NCBI GenBank assembly: GCA_009760855.2
Contig: WPIO01000034.1
Location: 1,813,001 to 1,877,000 of the forward strand
Source: Cristatella mucedo
Taxonomy: Eukaryota > Bryozoa > Phylactolaemata > Cristatellidae
Direction of reading: 5' to 3'
DNA length: 64,000 nt
Shown here: in pieces, positions 58,225-64,000 of the stretch
Layout: each line of letters begins with the position of its first letter
Numbering within the stretch: the first letter of the stretch is position 1
Position numbers and translations under genes: made by a program
The notes under the pieces: model-generated
Told to the model about the DNA's origin: nothing
Seen by the model: only the letters and a program-made list of their open reading frames with translations
Databases searched by the model: none

Positions 58225-58385
58225 TGCTTTGGTCCAGCGGTTAAGGTGCTCGCCCCCCCCCCGACCAAGGTCTGGCTGAGGCCGTGGGCTCGAGCCCGGA
58301 GGCATATGTGAAGCGCCTGAATAGAGATGAAGTTCTCTTGGGGCGCTATACAAATGAATTATATTTTTTTATGTTTTTTTTATTT
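58225..58385 (+). mobile_element. SINE-A copy
   Basis: TTTGGTCCAGCGGTTAAGGT (A box), GTGGGCTCGAGCCCGG (B box), GTGAAGCGCCTGAATAGAGA, TGAAGTTCTCTTGGGGCGCT, ATACAAATGAATTATATTTT. It abuts a LINE-A tail in the same direction, so the two hairpin ends can be compared side by side. Confidence 0.88.
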
Positions 58386-58500
58386 TTTGCTGCTTAAGCA
58401 TACATATCCCTTTGCAGCAAATTTAAAGCGCCTAGAAAGAGATTGAGTTCTCTGAGGGTGCTTTATCAAGTGCATTATTATTATTATTATTATTATTACA
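58386..58500 (+). mobile_element. LINE-A 3' tail
   Basis: CCTTTGCAGCAAATTTAAAG, CGCCTAGAAAGAGATTGAGT, TCTCTGAGGGTGCTTTATCA, then (TTA)n. Tail only, directly after SINE-A. Confidence 0.85.
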
Positions 58501-58985
58501 TATAAAAATAGCGGCCTAAAAGTTCATGGATATCATTTGTTCGCCAACATGGATGAATAATAGTGGCTTTATGAGACGTGCATTTACCAACTAGCAGTTA
58601 GCACAATTATTAGGGATTTACACGGAAGATTGTGTCCGGTGAATTGTCACTATCGTTGAAACTTAAATAGATTTTCGTCTCATCCAAGGCCCCTTATCAA
58701 GCACACGAGCCTCTTTTTCGGCCCATTGTTTAAAGTATTTAAAGTTGAATTGCTGGTAAAAACTTGTGCTGAGAAAATAGTCAGCGGATGTTCAGCATGC
58801 TAATCCAAGGCTTCGCCTAGAAAGTCAATATTCGTCCCGTTTATTTTTATTTATTCTTCTTTAGATTCAGGAAAGCCTCCTCATTCAGCATGAGTGGTCT
58901 ATTCGGACACGTCCGCCATCTATTCAAAAGGTCCAAGACGTGTGCATCATAACCAATGCATTCCAACTCCTTCGAAGAGTCTGCT

Positions 58986-59051
58986 GTAAGATGGTGGCAG
59001 ATGCAATGTAAGATGGTGGCAGATGCAACGTAAGATGGGGGCAGATGCAAT
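58986..59051. repeat. 22-bp tandem repeat at the hAT insertion site
   Basis: Three copies of GTAAGATGGTGGCAGATGCA plus two bases, starting 58986, 59008 and 59030; the third has one G change. The hAT target duplication starts inside the third copy (59048). Confidence 0.92.
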
Positions 59052-59055
59052 ATGG

Positions 59056-61746
59056 CAGGGGTGTCCAACCTTTTTGCGTTGGGGGGGCCACATTAAAAAA
59101 ATTTAAAAGGTCCGGGGGCCACATGTAAATTGGCGTAGTTGACCGCATCAGAAAATAAGATCGTAATTTAGTATGACTATTACTATTATACTTAATAAAT
59201 AAACCGTAATACAATAGTATTTTTAATCATAATTATAATTAAAAAAATAAATAATAAAAATTTAATCATGTGTCCTGGAAAATAGTTTGATAGATATAAT
59301 GGCCAATCTTTTACTTTTGGATTTTTATTTTTATAACATGAAGACAGAAACTTATAAAACTTACACAATTACACGACAAGGACTCACATTATATTAATGT
59401 CTTCGGATTAATTATATGCCTCAGGTATTCAATGTGTTCTGCACTGCAGGCATCAATCAGATATTTAGCATTGTTTCTGTTTGCATAAGAAGTCGACATC
59501 TGTTGCAACACTGGATGTGGCAATTCTAAGGATTCCTGATAAATGATCATCTGTGAGAACGGATCGAGTCTTTGTTTTCACATTTTTCAGTCTGGAGAAA
59601 AGTGGTTCACAGTAATATGTGCTGCCAAAAAGTGCAATATACATGCGAGCATGTTTGGCTGGGTTAGGAAAAGACTCTGATGAAACATAATGCTTGTAAA
59701 AGGTAACAAGGTCATGCTGAGCATAAGCAGTTTTTAAATTGCTGTCATTATGAATGTTGATTAGTTCGAGTTGAAATTCATCAGGTGCATCAGAGAGATC
59801 GATATTAAATGGGTTACTAATCATGTTCATGTCATCCGCATGTTGTTGGAAATCCTGAAACCTCTCTCTGAATTCATCAACAAGTTTACTAACAAGAGTG
59901 GAGTACTTCATATGAGCCAGCGTTTTAGGCGATCTTGTTGCTAGTGTTGTGAAATGTAACAGTTTCTTCTGATCTAAGTGTTTCCGGAAAAGACAACACA
60001 CTCATACATTATATGGACCAGTTGATCCGTACCTTGGAGTTTGACATTAAGATCTGCAAGATGTTTAGTCATGTCCACCAAAAAAGCCAAGTCATTCAAC
60101 CACTGCTTGTCATCGAGGAGGCCAACATCTTTTCCCTTTTCTGTCATAAATGTTTTTATTTCGTCCCGAAGTGACCAAAACCTGGCTAACGTGTTTGGCC
60201 TAGTTAGCCAACGGACTTGGCAGAAATAAATAACATCACAATTGTCTGATCCCAACTCTTCAAGGAAAGCCTAAAATTGTTTGTGGTTTAGCACACGAGA
60301 CCTTATCGCATTGACTGTTGAAACTCCATTGTCCATTACATGTTGCATGCTCAAGACTTTTGCACATAGCTGTTCTCTGCGGATGATGCAGTGATGACTG
60401 ATAATTTTGTGAGGTACTAATTTTACCATTAAAGATACAAATCCATTGTGTCTACCTGTCATTGAAGGGGCTCCGTCTGTGGTTAAACCAATCAATTTCG
60501 TTTCAGGAAGATTAAATTTTGTGAGGACCCTCTTGACCTGATCCAAAATATCCCTCCCCATTGTAGTGCCTTTCATTGAACATATATATCCAACAGTTTG
60601 TCGATAATGACAAACTTTCCTGTTACTCCGCGTACAAACACCGACAGTTGAGCCGTATCGCTATTGTCCGTGCTCTGGTCGAGCGAAAGAGAATACAATT
60701 CGCATTCAGCAAGTCTTTTAGTGAGAATTTCTTCTATATTGGATGCGAGCTCGTCAAATCTTCTCGCAATCGTTTGATAAGAAAGACTGATTTTCTCTAC
60801 TTCTGACTTTTTTTCTGGACAGACCACACCAGTAAACAGCCTGAGGCATTCCTCAACAAATTCACCATCGGAAAATGCTTTCTCCGGCTTAGCTATAGCT
60901 TCAGTTAATAAAAAACTTACTTTGGTTGAAGCCTCAGATTTGTTGCTGACTGGTGTAAACAATGACTGCTGTCCGATGACGCTCTGTTTCAACGAGTTCA
61001 CGCGATCAATTCGAAGTTGACCAGTCAGGCTGTTGTACCAGTCGCCATGCTTTGTTGAAAAATGTCGCTTAACATTGTACTCCTTTGCAACGGCAATTGT
61101 TTCTTGGCATATCAGGCACATTATCCTACCGAAGCGTTCTATTACAAAATAGTCTACATTCCAAGATGCTTTGAAAAGTCTTCCTTCTGCGTCAATTTTT
61201 CGTTTTTTGCTAGTATTCAAATTCGCCGCCATTTTTCTCTGTGAAATAAAAAACAGATCAGTTACGAATTGATTAATTTATATTTTATCACAGCAATATC
61301 TTAGTATTAGCAAGTAAGTTGAGCAATACGCGTTTTTTGAAAAACCTACCTGACTGATTCCAGTTCGTGCAACAGCAGCTGAGAAACGGCTCTTTTTTTC
61401 TATCCACAGTGTGAAACAGTTAATTCCGATTTCGGAAGCGTTATACATGTGATCGTAATGGCGCCGCTGTAGCACAAATATATTACCCTTTCACGCCAAA
61501 ATGTTCACATGAAGGCTAGAAAAAAATAAATCGATTACTTTACCTTCACGCGAAAATAGCCATTTGGACACCTTCACTCTTCACGCAAGCGTGAAGTACA
61601 TCGCAGCGCCTTATATCGCCGTTTGTAATGATTAAAAATTAACGAAAAACATGGAGTGACGAATATTTTTGGGATAACGTTGTGGGCCGCATAGAAGACC
61701 TCGGCGGCCGGGTTGTGGCCCGCGGGCCACGTGTTGGACACCCCTG
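59056..61746 (-). mobile_element. hAT DNA transposon, near full length but disabled
   Basis: Terminal inverted repeats CAGGGGTGTCCAAC (59056-59069) and GTTGGACACCCCTG (61733-61746) match perfectly over 14 bp. The 8-bp target duplication CAATATGG is intact on both sides (59048-59055 and 61747-61754), a hAT hallmark. The transposase is on the minus strand. Element size 2691 bp. The perfect duplication points to a rather recent insertion although the transposase carries lesions. Confidence 0.95.
59465..61232 (-). pseudogene. hAT transposase (BED finger, ZBED/GTF2IRD2-like)
   Basis: Begins MAANLNTSKKRKIDAEGRLF at 61232. A BED-type zinc finger (CLICQETIAVAKEYNVKRHF, then STKH) is at about residues 38-65. 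The hAT core follows: LSLDQSTDNSDTAQLSVFVR, MKGTTMGRDILDQVKRV, LIGLTTDGAPSMTGRHNGFV, YFCQVRWLTRPNTLARFWSL. The C-terminal dimerisation part ends CEPLFSRLKNVKTKTRSVLT. Three breaks are seen: a frameshift near 60575, an in-frame TAG near 60272 (NHKQF*AFLEEL), and a frameshift with possible small loss near 60000. It belongs to the hAT group that gave rise to vertebrate GTF2IRD2 and ZBED5 type genes. As it stands it cannot make a full transposase. Confidence 0.9.
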
Positions 61747-62665
61747 CAATATGGTCTAGTCGCGGCTGGCAAGGTGAGCTGGCAGGCGTCACGCCTACCC
61801 AGGGTGCCGCCAGATGAGTCATTTGTGTGTAAGAGTCACCGCGAAGAGTCACCTGTTTTGATAGCCGGAAACCGGAACCGCGCGTAGCCCTTAGGTTGCC
61901 GCCAGCGCGGCTCACCCTAGCTCACCCTGGTTAAGGAAAGAGAAGGTCGCGTAGATCTGAGAGGGTTTGAAACTAAATAAATTCTGTTTCAAAGCCCATT
62001 GTGACATGCGCGGCTGCTTCTACTGTGCAGGCATGCTGCCGTTTATCGTCGACTGACCACGGAGCCCAGGCTTTCTAGACCCAGCTATCTTTGTCCATCA
62101 CACACATATCGCACAGCAGTTATCTTTACCTTTCATATATACCGTATAGTCGCTATCTTTGTCTGCATAGCGATTGGCAGCTCTGGTGACAGTGATGGAG
62201 CCAGGGAAGGGGTCAAGGGGCATTTGACCCCGCCTGTAGTGAGCCGCCCCTATTCCTACGCGCCCCCCCTATTCCTAAACCCTTCCTGCGGCAGTCACCA
62301 ACCATGATATTATGTCTTAATTCCACTCTGAGCCACCGCCACGTCCGTGTCGATTAGGCGCTGTAATTGTGTGCTATCATGTTTTGCTTATTTTTGATCT
62401 AGCACAACCTACACGAAAATCTTGTAGACCTTGCCTCCTACGTAAAATGCTTGCAGGTCTTGCCCCCAGACGAAAATTCTGGCTCTACCAATGTCCCGTG
62501 CCCTTTTCAATGAAGAGTTATATTTCTAACAGCAAGGTCATCCGAGTTTACTCCGTTTTAAAGACACGTGCGTTATGTTATTTTTTCATTGAATTTCAAC
62601 CGACATTGCTGATATTCCCATTAGAGCGACTGTCCAATTCTTGCTAACGAGTGTACGTAGCAGCT

Positions 62666-62669
62666 GTCT

Positions 62670-62723
<54 letters not shown>

Positions 62724-62743
62724 CCTCTCTCTCTCTCCCAGAC
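62666..62743. repeat. (GA)n array closed by an inverted repeat
   Basis: Left arm 62666-62684 starts GTCTGGGAGAG and runs into (GA)n. Right arm 62725-62743 is its exact reverse complement (CTCTCCCAGAC end). The arms are 19 bp, separated by about 40 bp of mostly GA. Confidence 0.92.
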
Positions 62744-63157
62744 GGTAGACCTCGCATAGATCGCGAAAGGCGCGAGCAGCATTGACTGTATTCCTAATTG
62801 ATACTTTACTGCAGCATCATTGTCAAGAAGATTCATTGCCAGTGGCACTTTTATCGCTCGTATGCTTCTTCCCTTTGAAAACTTGTAACCTTGATTACTA
62901 AAAACTCTCGCATAAAACAGATATTAATATTGCTGCAGCTAATACAAGATGATGCTGGATTACTGCTCGAGCACTTTTTTTGCCATCGGTTGTGGACATC
63001 AACCGGGTTTAATGACGACTAGAGTGAAACTAAACCTGGTAATGTTATTCCTGGAAAACCTCGGTAGCTTAGCTTTTACGTCATAGACAGCACTAAGTTT
63101 AACACAATTTACAGATTACCATCACCAGCTTCTCCGTTTGCAGTTTCGTTTCGTCCA

Positions 63158-63215
63158 TTATTCATTCAAGACCCGTCTATAGCTACTTATTCATTCAAGA
63201 CCCGTTTATAGCTAC
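63158..63215. repeat. 29-bp direct tandem duplication
   Basis: Two adjacent copies starting TTATTCATTCAAGACCCGT at 63158 and 63187, differing at one C/T position. Confidence 0.95.
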
Positions 63216-64000
63216 ATTTATATATCCAAATGTGCCCAATTAAAGGGATTCTAATGAATTTATATGCGCCCAAATCTTAGCTCCACAGCTACACAACTTT
63301 AACTTGTTATACAAGACTACTGGATATCTGCATCGTCTTGTGCACTACATTTCCTGCTCTGCTTCTGCACCTTATTTCCTGTGGCAATGCAGAAAATTCC
63401 CTCTGGCTGTGTTTTAATTTTGCGATAGCTAGACATCGAAGTGAAGGCAGCCACGACGTTAGCGCACGTTTTAAACGTATTGCGGCTAGGTTTTCGTCGC
63501 AGTTTTCAGTAAAAAAAATGTAATCTGAATTTAATAACCCCTGGTGATTCCACATCTAAAGACAAAGGGGGCTTGCTTAGACTTGCTTAGACTATTGACT
63601 TGCAAAGCATGCTTCAGTGGTCAAGAATGAAACTGCATAGCAACATGTCAACATACTGTTTAGTGAAGGGAGTAGGTGCCAGCCGAACTTCAACCATGAA
63701 CCCAGCCATTGACGTTCGCCTAAAGAGACATAGATACAGCAGTAGCTCATGCTAATACTTTAGCAAAACTGTGAACCAGACGCAACTGCGAAAGATATGG
63801 CATAAGTTAGAACGAGAAGGTCGGGTTGGCCATCAGTGCTTTTGAGACCCACAAAAAGGCATATTTTTGCTGCAAACGCACTCTCAAAATCTCACCGCAG
63901 ATCGGAGCCGAGATACGAGCAGCTGGCCCCGAGACTTTTGTGTACGATTAGGATGTTCGCTGCTGAGCAGCAGCAGGACTCGCGGCATAGTGGTGGTCTG

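Larger units (their letters stand above)
61755..64000. other. Intergenic, no gene recognised
   Basis: No open frame over 92 codons; none has a family motif. Holds the hairpin at 62666 and the direct repeat at 63158. Confidence 0.4.

Overview
The window looks like nuclear DNA of an invertebrate animal. Coding sequence is sparse and split by introns with GT..AG ends. Space between exons is filled with tRNA-derived SINEs, truncated non-LTR retrotransposons, a decayed Ty3/gypsy element, a hAT transposon and very long CT/GA, GT and AT microsatellites. A MyD88 homologue with a death domain and a TIR domain places it in the Metazoa. Nothing seen here fixes the phylum.

Four host genes can be supported, and their exon joins agree in reading phase. 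(1) Minus strand, 14353 to 3002: a MyD88-like innate immune adaptor (death domain exon, two TIR exons, Ser-rich tail exon; 381 aa as modelled). (2) Plus strand, 33187 to 41241: a PLPP4/5-type phospholipid phosphatase in three exons (313 aa), with all three PAP2 catalytic motifs intact. (3) Minus strand, 44560 to 41598, tail to tail with the phosphatase: a WSCD-like sulfotransferase domain protein in three exons (281 aa as modelled), with altered cofactor-binding motifs. (4) Plus strand, 50160 to 56798: a polypeptide GalNAc-transferase-like type II membrane protein with a lectin domain, in two coding exons (688 aa), which lacks the usual metal-binding residues. Genes 3 and 4 both belong to secretory-pathway glycan families, and in both the normally invariant catalytic or cofactor residues are replaced.

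Region by region: 1-3000 is intergenic with a LINE tail. 3002-14353 is the MyD88 locus, whose large introns hold GA, AT, CA and GT arrays and several LINE/SINE copies. 14400-33000 is intergenic and TE-rich, with a decayed gypsy pol region at 18030-20860, two GC-rich unassigned stretches (24700-25900, 28700-30300) and three long CT arrays. 33187-44560 is the convergent phosphatase/sulfotransferase pair. 44700-49270 is SINE- and LINE-rich. 49270-52460 is a strongly GC-rich island covering the 5' end of the GalNAc-transferase-like gene. 56800-64000 is intergenic and contains a hAT transposon (59056-61746) with perfect 14-bp inverted ends and a perfect 8-bp target duplication.

Two LINE families and two to three SINE families recur. 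LINE-A (L2/Rex1/CR1-like) ends in a short hairpin followed by (ATT)n. SINE-A carries nearly the same hairpin at its 3' end, which suggests it borrows the LINE-A reverse transcriptase. LINE-B ends in a repeat resembling (TTACA)n.
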